A stretch of DNA of 6,767 bases from Pseudomonadota bacterium (GTDB lineage: Bacteria; Pseudomonadota; Gammaproteobacteria; Xanthomonadales; Xanthomonadaceae), in assembly GCA_025355485.1 (NCBI GenBank), contig JANXZP010000132.1:1-6767 (forward strand), in the 5' to 3' direction. The stretch's first letter is position 1. The number at the start of each line of letters is the position of its first letter. Made by a program: the position numbers and the translations under genes. Below the pieces are notes generated by a model. That model saw only the letters and a list, made by a program, of their open reading frames with translations, was not told where the DNA came from and made no database searches. Of the stretch, positions 1 to 6,346 are shown one piece after another.

Positions 1-1
1 C

Positions 2-406
2 AACGCGATGCACGTCAATGTCGGCGCGCCGTTCCTGCTGACGCAGGCGTGCCTTCCATTGCTGCGTCGTGCGCCGGACAGCGCGGTGGTGTTCGTGATG
101 GACGATCCGCAGCGCGTCGGCCGCGCCTACTGGGGCGGCTATGGCGTCGCGAAATTCGCGTTGCAGGGATTGCTGCATGTGCTCGCCGATGAGTTGGAGA
201 ATTCATCGATCCGCGTCTCCGCGCTGCAACCCGGGCCGATGCAGACGCCGCTGCGCACCAAGGCCTTCATGACCGAATCGCCCGGCAAGTGGCCGCCAGC
301 GAGCGCCTATGCGGACGCGTGCGTGCATCTGCTGTCGGCCGCCGGCAGAGTGCAACGCGGATCGATTTGGGTGCCCGACATCGCAGCTTCGGGACATGCG
401 CCATGA
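2..406 (+). CDS. yciK: YciK-type short-chain dehydrogenase/reductase, 5' end missing
   Basis: This is the C-terminal part (about 134 residues) of a classical SDR oxidoreductase; the N-terminal Rossmann half with the nucleotide-binding TGxxxGxG motif lies left of the window. Visible family marks are the tetrad Asn in a VNV context (codon 17-19), the active-site Tyr (140-142) and Lys (152-154) in YGVAK, and the cofactor-loop PGP followed by TPLR. From memory, the order and spacing of segments follow E. coli YciK closely (NVxAxFxLTQAxLPLL, GRAxWGxY, PGxxxTxxRxxAF). The residue 13 before the Tyr, normally the catalytic Ser, is Asp here (101-103). The substrate of YciK-type proteins is not established. 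The stop overlaps the next start codon as ATGA, implying translational coupling. In Pseudomonas a yciK-like gene follows ubiG and a gph-type phosphatase gene, so those may lie just upstream (inference). Family call sure; exact orthology less so. Confidence 0.86.
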   Translation, partial: NAMHVNVGAPFLLTQACLPLLRRAPDSAVVFVMDDPQRVGRAYWGGYGVAKFALQGLLHVLADELENSSIRVSALQPGPMQTPLRTKAFMTESPGKWPPASAYADACVHLLSAAGRVQRGSIWVPDIAASGHAP

Positions 407-1002
407 GCACATGGTCGGCCGCACTGTTGCTGTTCCTGATCCTCGATCCGTTGGGCAACATCCCGGTGTTCCTCGGCTTGCTGCGCCCGTTGGCTCCGAA
501 TCGCCGCCGCCTCGTGCTCGCGCGCGAGCTGGTCATCGCGCTCGCGGTGCTGATGGGCTTCCTGTTCGGCGGCCAGTACGTGCTCGCGGCGATGCACTTG
601 CGACAGGAGTCAGTGAGCATCGGCGGCGGCATCGTACTGTTTCTGATCGGCCTGAAGATGATTTTCCCGAGTGCCGAAGGCATGTTCGGCGACGTGCCCG
701 AGGGCGAACCCTTCATCGTGCCGATGGCGATCCCGCTGATCGCCGGCCCGTCGGGCATGGCTTCGGTGATGCTGATGAGCCATTCCGATCCGCAGCGCAC
801 GGTCGACTGGAGCATCGCGTTGCTGGTCGCGTGGTTCGCGACGGCGATGATCCTGTTCGCCGCGACCTACCTGTACAAGATCCTTGGCGCGCGCGTGCTG
901 GTCGCGGTGGAGCGGCTGATGGGCATGTTGTTGGTGACTGTGTCGGTGCAGATGTTCCTCGACGGCCTCGGTGTCTACCTGCACATCGCGCCGCACGGCT
1001 GA
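403..1002 (+). CDS. yhgN: MarC/UPF0056-family inner-membrane protein, YhgN-like
   Basis: A complete 199-residue multi-spanning inner-membrane protein, close to E. coli YhgN (197 residues) in length and sequence. Six hydrophobic segments lie at roughly residues 4-26, 42-62, 70-89, 105-125, 136-157 and 171-192. The family's pseudo-symmetric motifs are present: DPLGNIPVF (15-23) in the first half and PLIAGPSGM (111-119) in the second. Other conserved stretches are SIGGGIVLFLIGLKMIFPS (72-90), EPFIVPMAIP (102-111), ERLMGM (170-175) and QMFLDG (183-188). The frame is open further upstream (from 289), but the ATG at 403 matches the family N terminus, has GGGA 8 bases upstream (391-394), and overlaps the preceding stop as ATGA. 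MarC-family proteins are often labelled antibiotic-resistance proteins, but the link of MarC to resistance was not supported and the transported substrate is unknown. Probably co-transcribed with the upstream dehydrogenase gene. Confidence 0.95.
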   Translation: MSTWSAALLLFLILDPLGNIPVFLGLLRPLAPNRRRLVLARELVIALAVLMGFLFGGQYVLAAMHLRQESVSIGGGIVLFLIGLKMIFPSAEGMFGDVPEGEPFIVPMAIPLIAGPSGMASVMLMSHSDPQRTVDWSIALLVAWFATAMILFAATYLYKILGARVLVAVERLMGMLLVTVSVQMFLDGLGVYLHIAPHG

Positions 1003-1057
1003 GCTGCTTCGCGCGTCACCCATTCCGGCGCAATCGATGAACGCGGAGAAGCGCCGC

Positions 1058-1073
1058 CATGCGCCGGCGCATG
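1058..1073. repeat. Perfect 16-bp palindrome after yhgN
   Basis: CATGCGCCGGCGCATG reads identically on both strands. As RNA it could fold into a 6-bp stem with a CCGG loop. It lies 56 bases after the yhgN stop and about 25 bases before the GATG repeat block. No T-run follows (TCCACTC), so it is not a standard intrinsic terminator. It may be an operator, a Rho-independent processing or 3'-end stability hairpin, or chance in GC-rich DNA. Confidence 0.5.
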
Positions 1074-1097
1074 TCCACTCATGCGACTGATTTCATT

Positions 1098-1131
1098 GAT
1101 GAAGATGCCAGATGACGGATGTCAGATGGCT
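1098..1131 (+). repeat. Heptad GATG direct-repeat block upstream of the receptor promoter
   Basis: GATG occurs at 1098, 1104, 1111, 1118 and 1125. The last four are in exact 7-bp register (GATGCCA, GATGACG, GATGTCA, GATGGCT). The block abuts the proposed -35 hexamer of the receptor gene, where activators or repressors commonly bind. Overlaid on it are an inverted pair TGAC-N4-GTCA (1113-1124) and a direct TGTCA pair at 1120 and 1131, 11 bp apart, which is about one helical turn. The repeat is directly visible; a regulatory role is inference. Confidence 0.5.
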
Positions 1132-1158
1132 GTCACACATCGCAGGTATCGTGTTAAT
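1130..1158 (+). promoter_or_regulatory. Candidate sigma-70 promoter of the TonB-dependent receptor gene
   Basis: CTGTCA at 1130-1135 matches the -35 consensus at 4 of 6 positions. After a 17-bp spacer, GTTAAT at 1153-1158 matches the -10 consensus at 4 of 6. Transcription would start near 1165, giving a leader of roughly 114 bases before the ATG at 1279. This is the most AT-rich part of the gap and lies directly downstream of the GATG block. Confidence 0.45.
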
Positions 1159-1170
1159 CTATCGTTATCA

Positions 1171-1195
1171 CAGAGGCTGGGGATTCACGCTTCTG
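1171..1195 (+). other. Possible leader stem-loop with GGGGAT in the loop
   Basis: CAGAGGC (1171-1177) can pair with GCTTCTG (1189-1195) through six Watson-Crick pairs and one G-U, with an 11-base loop containing GGGGAT. If transcription starts near 1165, it sits at the extreme 5' end of the receptor mRNA. It could stabilise the transcript or present a CsrA/RsmA-like GGA site, but it is a modest hairpin and may be chance. Confidence 0.25.
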
Positions 1196-1265
1196 TCCAA
1201 CCTGCATATTACGTGGCGTGCACTGGCCTGTTAGGAGCGCGCGCGTCGTTCGCATCACATCAAAC

Positions 1266-1270
1266 AAAGG
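1266..1270 (+). promoter_or_regulatory. Ribosome binding site deciding the receptor start
   Basis: AAAGG ends 8 bases before the ATG at 1279, a normal spacing. It supports that start over the in-frame ATG at 1081. A second AAGG at 1272-1275 is too close to the start to be the main site. Confidence 0.55.
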
Positions 1271-1278
1271 CAAGGCTC

Positions 1279-4200
1279 ATGAATCGCAACTCGGTCAGGC
1301 TGTCCCGACTTTCCTTCGCGCTGTGCGTAGCCCTGGCCAGCGCATCGGCATTCGCCGAGGACACCACGTCAGCGCTTGATGGGCGCATCTCCAGCGCGAA
1401 TGGCCAGCCCATCGCTGGCGCACAGGTGACGATCGTGCACGTCCCATCCGGAACCGTGAGCCATACCACCACCAACGCTGGTGGCCATTACCTCGCCAAC
1501 GGCCTACGCGTGGGCGGCCCGTACAAGGTGACAATCACCAGGGACGGCCAGACCGAAACCCAGGACAACGTCTATCTGCAACTGGCAGAGGTCAAGACCA
1601 TCGATCTGGCGCTGGGCGCTGTGGCGGCGGCGAACGCGACCGATCTGGGCGCGGTGCAGGTGAAGGGCAATCGCGCGGCGGTCGTGTTCAACCGCGACAA
1701 CAAGGGTCTGGGCACGTCAATTTCGCAGGCGCAGCTACAGGCGATTCCCGACGGCGACCGCTCGATCCAGGATGTCGCGCGCACCGATCCGCGCATCTCG
1801 ATCACCGACCGCGATGCCGGCGCGATTTCGGCGAACGGCAAGAACTTCCGCTACAACTGCATCACCGTGGACAACGTCAACGCGGGCGACCCGTTCGGCC
1901 TGGAGTCCAACGGTCTTGCCAGCGTCGGTTCGCCGGTATCGAAGGACACGATCGAGTCGTACCAGCTCGCCACCAGCAACTTCGACGTGAGCACGCGCGG
2001 CTGCGTCGGCGCGAACGTGAACGCGGTGACCAAGAGCGGCACGAACAATTTCCACGGTTCGGTCTATTACAGCTACCGCACCGCGGACGATGGCTTCATG
2101 GGCAAGATCAGGCCGATCGGTGGCACCACGGATCTGCCGTACACCGGCTGGAAGCGCGAGTGGACTTCGGGCTTCACCGTCGGCGGCCCGATCGTCAAGG
2201 ACAAGCTGTTCTTCTTCGCCGGCTATGAGAAGAGCAACCGCATCGGGATCGGCGCGACCTCCGCACCCAGCGACGGTACCGGCAGCGCCACGCTGGTGGC
2301 CGGGCTCAACACCGCGTTCTTCAACTCGGTGCTCAACCAGGCGAGCACACTGGGCCTGAACCCGGGCGACCGCACGCTGGCCAATCTCACCGACGAGCGC
2401 TACCTCGCCAAGATCGACTGGAACATCAGCGATTCGCAGCGCGCGGTCTTCCGCTTCAACGAGACCAAGGAAACCCAGCCGGTGCCGACCGGTAGTTCGA
2501 CCTCGGTGACGCCGAACAGCAACTGGTATCACAAGGATCGCAACATCAAGAGCTACATCGGCCAGTTGTTCAGCGACTGGAGCGACACGTTCTCGACCGA
2601 AGCCGACCTGTCTTACTCGCACATCACCCAGGTGCGCGGGCCGCTCGATGGCATTTACCAGCCATCGGTGCAGGTCACCACCACCACCAGCAGCTTCACC
2701 CCGAGCGTGACCTTGGGCACCGAGTTCTCCAGCCAGGTCAACGCGCTGGACATCAAGAGCATCTACGGCTACTTCGCCGGCACCTGGCACCTGAACGACC
2801 ACACCGTCAAGGCCGGTTTCAACGGCAACCAGGACAAGGTGTTCAACGCCTTCGTGCAGGGTTTTGACGGCAGCTATACCTACCAGGGCCTGCCGAATTT
2901 CGCGGCGGGCGACTGGGAGGAATACCTGGTCAAGACTGCTGCACCGGGCCTGAGCCTCAATCAGGCTGTGGCGACGTTCAAGAAGCAGCAGTACGGCGCC
3001 TTCATCGAAGACACTTGGCGTGCGACCGACAAGCTCTCCGTGCAGTACGGCGTGCGCTACGACGTGCCGCAGTTCCCGAACGATCCGCTATTGAATCCCT
3101 GCTTCGCATCGGCTCCGGGCACGCCGTTCACCTTCAGGGACGGCAGTGGCAAGACGATTTGCACTGCGACCAAGGGCGGTTTCGGTTTCGCGAACAACGC
3201 CACGCCCAGCGGCAACGGTGCGTTCGAGCCGCGTTTTTCGTTCAACTACCGGTTCGATACCGAGCGATTGACCCAGTTGCGCGGTGGACTCGGCGTGTTC
3301 GTTTCCGACGTGCCGACCGTGTGGTATTCGAACAGTTTCGGCAACCCCGGCACCACGATCGTCACCTATGACATTGTCAACGCAGCCAGCAATGCCCCGG
3401 GCACGCTGTTGTGCAGCAGCAACGGCAAGAACTACACCAAGGCCGTCGGCGCGACCTGTCCAGCAGGGCAGATTGCCTATATCAAGCAGGCGCCGGTTTA
3501 CAACGCCAGCAATCCGCTGATCCCGAGTTCGGGCGCGCTGGTGCTGGGTTCGGGCGTTGCGCAGATGGGCGTCGACACGATCGACCCGAACTTCAAGATG
3601 CCGAACACCACCCAGTTCGCGCTGGCGTTCGACCACCAGCTCGCGTGGATGGGCGTGATTGCATCGGCGGAGTTCAATTTCACCCAGACCAACGACGACA
3701 TTTTCTACAAGAACCTCAATCTCGGTGCCTCGACGTTCAAGGGTCCGGACGGTCGTCTGTATTTCTGCAACCCGACCAAGCTGTCTACCTGTTCGGCCAA
3801 TGCCAAGTTCAATGCCAACCCCTCGTTCGCCAACGTTACCGAGTTGACCAACACCCACCAGGGCCAGTCGCACACGCTGACCTTGTCGTTGAGCAAACCG
3901 ATGGCGGACGACTGGGCCGCGACTGCCGCGTTGCGCCTCGGCCGTGCCACCGACGTCAATCCGGGCACGTCCAGCGTCGCCAACTCGAACATCCTCGGCA
4001 ACGTCTGGGTGAATCCGAACACCGACGTCGCAGCGACCTCGAACTACAGCGTCCCGGTACGCGTGATCGCCAGCATGACCTGGCAGCACGACTTCTTCGG
4101 CGACTACAAGACCAGCATCAGCATGTTCGGCGATATGCACTCGGGCGCGCCATACAGCTGGATTTCGGGCACCGACACCAACGGCGACAGCTATTCGCGC

Positions 4201-4701
4201 GACCTGGCGTATATCCCGGCATCGACCACCGATGTGCTGTGGGCGCCGGCGGTCACCGCGACCCAGAAACAGCAGTTCATGGACTACATCAACAGCGACA
4301 ACTACCTCAGGACGCACAAAGGCCAGATCGCCGGACGCAACACCGAGCGCTCGCCGTGGCTGAACCAGTTCGACCTGAGTTTCCGCCAGCAGATCCCGGG
4401 CCTGTTCGACGGCAACAAGGGCGAGCTGCGCTTCGACATCTTCAACTTCGGCAACCTGCTGAACAGCAAGTGGGGCGTCGAGAAGCGCGCCGCGTTCCCG
4501 CTCACCCGCAATCTGGCCAATGTCAGCGGCATCGATCCGGTGACCGGCAAGTACATCTACGACATCAGTTCGGCGCAGTACAAGAACGGAGCGGGCAACT
4601 ACCAGCCGGGTTCGCTGGTGATCAACGAAGGCCAGACCCCGGGCGTACCGGTTCCGAGCCAGCGTTGGTCGGTGATGATGACCGCGAGCTACAAGTTCTG
4701 A
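1279..4701 (+). CDS. Oar-like TonB-dependent outer-membrane receptor
   Basis: A complete 1140-residue outer-membrane receptor. The start is ATG 1279 because it gives a classic signal peptide: basic MNRNSVRLSR, a hydrophobic core, and cleavage after AFA at residue 26. A carboxypeptidase-regulatory-like (transthyretin-fold) domain follows at about 33-110 (GRISSANGQPIAGAQV, NAGGHYLANGL), then a TonB-box-like LGAVQVKG, and a plug to about residue 260 with FGLESNGL and the Oar-type GANVNAVTKSGTNNFHG (244-260). The remainder is a long beta barrel ending in YKF, the terminal aromatic expected for BAM-assembled proteins. Late motifs FDIFNFGNLLNSKWG and PSQRWSVMM are typical of Oar-like receptors. The mature protein has eight Cys in four close pairs: 194/242 in the plug and 608/628, 712/727, 830/838 in likely loops. 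The cargo cannot be read from sequence, and no transporter or TonB gene is adjacent. It has its own promoter region and terminator, so it is probably monocistronic. Confidence 0.93.
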   Translation: MNRNSVRLSRLSFALCVALASASAFAEDTTSALDGRISSANGQPIAGAQVTIVHVPSGTVSHTTTNAGGHYLANGLRVGGPYKVTITRDGQTETQDNVYLQLAEVKTIDLALGAVAAANATDLGAVQVKGNRAAVVFNRDNKGLGTSISQAQLQAIPDGDRSIQDVARTDPRISITDRDAGAISANGKNFRYNCITVDNVNAGDPFGLESNGLASVGSPVSKDTIESYQLATSNFDVSTRGCVGANVNAVTKSGTNNFHGSVYYSYRTADDGFMGKIRPIGGTTDLPYTGWKREWTSGFTVGGPIVKDKLFFFAGYEKSNRIGIGATSAPSDGTGSATLVAGLNTAFFNSVLNQASTLGLNPGDRTLANLTDERYLAKIDWNISDSQRAVFRFNETKETQPVPTGSSTSVTPNSNWYHKDRNIKSYIGQLFSDWSDTFSTEADLSYSHITQVRGPLDGIYQPSVQVTTTTSSFTPSVTLGTEFSSQVNALDIKSIYGYFAGTWHLNDHTVKAGFNGNQDKVFNAFVQGFDGSYTYQGLPNFAAGDWEEYLVKTAAPGLSLNQAVATFKKQQYGAFIEDTWRATDKLSVQYGVRYDVPQFPNDPLLNPCFASAPGTPFTFRDGSGKTICTATKGGFGFANNATPSGNGAFEPRFSFNYRFDTERLTQLRGGLGVFVSDVPTVWYSNSFGNPGTTIVTYDIVNAASNAPGTLLCSSNGKNYTKAVGATCPAGQIAYIKQAPVYNASNPLIPSSGALVLGSGVAQMGVDTIDPNFKMPNTTQFALAFDHQLAWMGVIASAEFNFTQTNDDIFYKNLNLGASTFKGPDGRLYFCNPTKLSTCSANAKFNANPSFANVTELTNTHQGQSHTLTLSLSKPMADDWAATAALRLGRATDVNPGTSSVANSNILGNVWVNPNTDVAATSNYSVPVRVIASMTWQHDFFGDYKTSISMFGDMHSGAPYSWISGTDTNGDSYSRDLAYIPASTTDVLWAPAVTATQKQQFMDYINSDNYLRTHKGQIAGRNTERSPWLNQFDLSFRQQIPGLFDGNKGELRFDIFNFGNLLNSKWGVEKRAAFPLTRNLANVSGIDPVTGKYIYDISSAQYKNGAGNYQPGSLVINEGQTPGVPVPSQRWSVMMTASYKF

Positions 4702-4730
4702 TCCAGCAACGCGCTTGATCGCAACGCATC

Positions 4731-4761
4731 GAACGGCCGGCGGAAACGTCGGCCGTTCTTT
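4731..4761 (+). terminator. Intrinsic terminator of the receptor gene
   Basis: A 12-bp stem (4731-4742 with 4747-4758, one G-U pair) is closed by a GAAA tetraloop and followed by TTT and then GCTGT. It begins 30 bases after the receptor stop. The stem is strong but the T-run is short. The stem is nearly symmetric, but the T-run favours the + strand. Confidence 0.85.
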
Positions 4762-4849
4762 GCTGTGCATGGACGCACGAATGCCGCGGGCGCATGGATG
4801 CGCAGGAACGGCGTTTGCGCAATAGCACAGCGGCCGCGAACGATACGCG

Positions 4850-4858
4850 TGCTACATT
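4850..4858 (+). promoter_or_regulatory. Candidate extended -10 promoter of ppnN
   Basis: TGCTACATT fits the extended -10 pattern TGnTATAAT, with TACATT matching at 4 of 6 positions. No good -35 lies 16-18 bp upstream, which extended -10 promoters tolerate. Transcription would begin near 4865, giving a leader of about 23 bases. Located between the receptor terminator and ppnN, it would let ppnN be transcribed independently. Confidence 0.4.
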
Positions 4859-4887
4859 TTCGGCTGACTTCCATCGACGCACACGAC

Positions 4888-6324
4888 ATGTCCACGACCG
4901 CAACCACGATCAGCCCGCCCGCAAACATTCCGCCGAACTCCACCGATCCCGCCCGGCAGGGCGCGGTCAACGCGCTGGTGTCGCCGCGCGGCGGACTCGA
5001 TGTGTTGTCGCGCGCCGAGATCGCGCGCCTGCGCGATGCGTCCGACGGTGGCTTGCACGACTTGCTGCGCCGTTGCGCGCTCGCGGTGCTGACCACCGGC
5101 AGTCCCGCCGACGATGCGCGCGCCGCGCAGCAGATGTATCCGGATTTCGACATCCAGATCCAGCCGCACGATCGCGGCATCAAGCTCGAACTGCGCAACG
5201 CACCGGCGCAGGCATTCGTGGACGGCGAGATCGTCCGCGGCGTCGCCGAACTGCTGTTCGCAGTGGTGCGCGACATCGTCTATACCAGCACCGAAGTCGA
5301 AGGCAGCGCCAGGTTCGTCAGCGACAGCAGCGAGGGCATCACCAGCGCGGTGTTCGAGATCCTGCGCAACGCGCACATCCTCAAGGCGCGCAACGACCCG
5401 AACCTGGTCGTGTGTTGGGGCGGGCATTCGATCGCGCGCGAGGAGTACGACTACACCAAGTCGGTCGGTTACGAACTCGGCCTGCGCGCGCTCGACATCT
5501 GCACCGGTTGCGGCCCGGGCGCGATGAAGGGCCCGATGAAGGGCGCGACCATCGCCCACGCCAAGCAGCGCCGCCAGCAGAACCGCTACATCGGGATCAC
5601 CGAGCCCGGCATCATCGCGGCCGAATCGCCGAACCCGATCGTCAACCACCTGGTGATCATGCCGGACATCGAGAAGCGCCTCGAAGCGTTCGTGCGGCTC
5701 GGCCACGGCATCATCGTGTTCCCCGGCGGTGTCGGCACCGCCGAGGAAATCCTCTACCTGCTCGGCGTGTTGCTACACCCGGACAACGCGAACGAAAAGT
5801 TCCCGCTGGTACTTACCGGGCCGCGCGCGTCGGCTGCGTATTTCGAACAGATCGATCGCTTCCTGCGCCTGACCCTCGGCGAAGCGGTCGGCGCGCGCTA
5901 CAAGATCATCGTCGACGATCCCGAGGCCGTCGCGCGCACGATGAAGCAGGGCATGAAGCACGTGCGCCAGCGCCGCATCGATTCGCAGGACGCGTTCTTC
6001 TTCAACTGGATGCTTCGGCTGCCGATCGAATTCCAGCATCCGTTCGTGCCGAGCCACGCGGCGATGGCCGGCCTGAACCTGCATCGCGACCAGGCACCGC
6101 ACGAACTCGCCGCGAACCTGCGGCGCGCGTTCTCCGGCATCGTCGCTAGCAACGTCAAGGAAGAGGGCATGCAGCGGATAGAGGCCGAAGGGCCGTTCGA
6201 GATCCACGGCGACATCGACATCATGCAGGCGCTGGACGCCCTGCTGCGCGCGTTCGTCGCGCAGAACAGGATGAAGATATCCGGCGACTACCAGCCGTGC
6301 TATCGGGTGATGACTGGCGCTTGA
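4888..6324 (+). CDS. ppnN: Nucleotide 5'-monophosphate nucleosidase PpnN (LOG family)
   Basis: A 478-residue cytoplasmic enzyme that matches E. coli PpnN (YgdH, 454 residues) nearly end to end. PpnN hydrolyses purine and pyrimidine nucleoside monophosphates to free base and ribose 5-phosphate, and in E. coli is bound and stimulated by (p)ppGpp. Three parts are visible: an N-terminal PpnN domain (about 30-160, with KLELRNAPAQAFVDGEIVRG), the LOG nucleotide-binding core with GGHS (178-181), CTGCGPGAMKGPMKGA (205-220) and the signature PGGVGTAEE (279-287), and a C-terminal DUF3412-type domain (about 350-475, with PFVPSHAAMAGL and LRRAFSGIVASNVKEEG). The ATG at 4888 is preferred, but it has no evident Shine-Dalgarno sequence. 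It leaves about 26 residues rich in Thr, Pro and Ser before homology with E. coli begins. The open frame back to 4765 runs through the terminator tail and promoter and is not coding. All key LOG residues are intact, so the enzyme should be active. Confidence 0.95.
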   Translation: MSTTATTISPPANIPPNSTDPARQGAVNALVSPRGGLDVLSRAEIARLRDASDGGLHDLLRRCALAVLTTGSPADDARAAQQMYPDFDIQIQPHDRGIKLELRNAPAQAFVDGEIVRGVAELLFAVVRDIVYTSTEVEGSARFVSDSSEGITSAVFEILRNAHILKARNDPNLVVCWGGHSIAREEYDYTKSVGYELGLRALDICTGCGPGAMKGPMKGATIAHAKQRRQQNRYIGITEPGIIAAESPNPIVNHLVIMPDIEKRLEAFVRLGHGIIVFPGGVGTAEEILYLLGVLLHPDNANEKFPLVLTGPRASAAYFEQIDRFLRLTLGEAVGARYKIIVDDPEAVARTMKQGMKHVRQRRIDSQDAFFFNWMLRLPIEFQHPFVPSHAAMAGLNLHRDQAPHELAANLRRAFSGIVASNVKEEGMQRIEAEGPFEIHGDIDIMQALDALLRAFVAQNRMKISGDYQPCYRVMTGA

Positions 6325-6346
6325 TGGATCGGAGGCATCCGCTACA

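Noticed and set aside
289..402. In-frame N-terminal extension of yhgN
   Set aside because: It overlaps the well-supported dehydrogenase frame. The ATG at 403 matches the family N terminus and forms the ATGA overlap.
1233..1237. AGGAG in the receptor leader as the ribosome binding site of a small upstream ORF
   Set aside because: No ATG, GTG or TTG lies at a suitable distance downstream.
1081..1278. In-frame N-terminal extension of the receptor from ATG 1081
   Set aside because: It would bury the signal peptide 66 residues in and would translate the promoter and GATG repeat block. ATG 1279 has a ribosome binding site and a canonical signal peptide.
1735..2802. 355-codon minus-strand open frame within the receptor gene
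   Set aside because: Same reason: low-complexity composition, no recognisable motif, and it is fully covered by the receptor plug and barrel frame.
3088..4770. 560-codon open frame on the minus strand, antisense to the receptor gene
   Set aside because: Its translation is rich in Arg, Val, Ala and Gly with no recognisable domain, as expected for the mirror of GC-biased codons. The + strand frame is a clear receptor throughout.
4765..4887. In-frame N-terminal extension of ppnN from ATG 4765
   Set aside because: It starts right behind the receptor terminator and crosses the extended -10 element; the extension resembles nothing in PpnN proteins.
4794..6149. 451-codon frame overlapping ppnN on the same strand, and a 435-codon frame (3411-4718) overlapping the receptor
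   Set aside because: Both are Arg/Gln/Pro-rich out-of-frame readings of GC-rich genes with no motifs.
6326..6340. GGAT/ATCC hairpin between ppnN and pilE as a terminator
   Set aside because: The stem is only 4 bp with a 7-base loop and no T-run on either strand.
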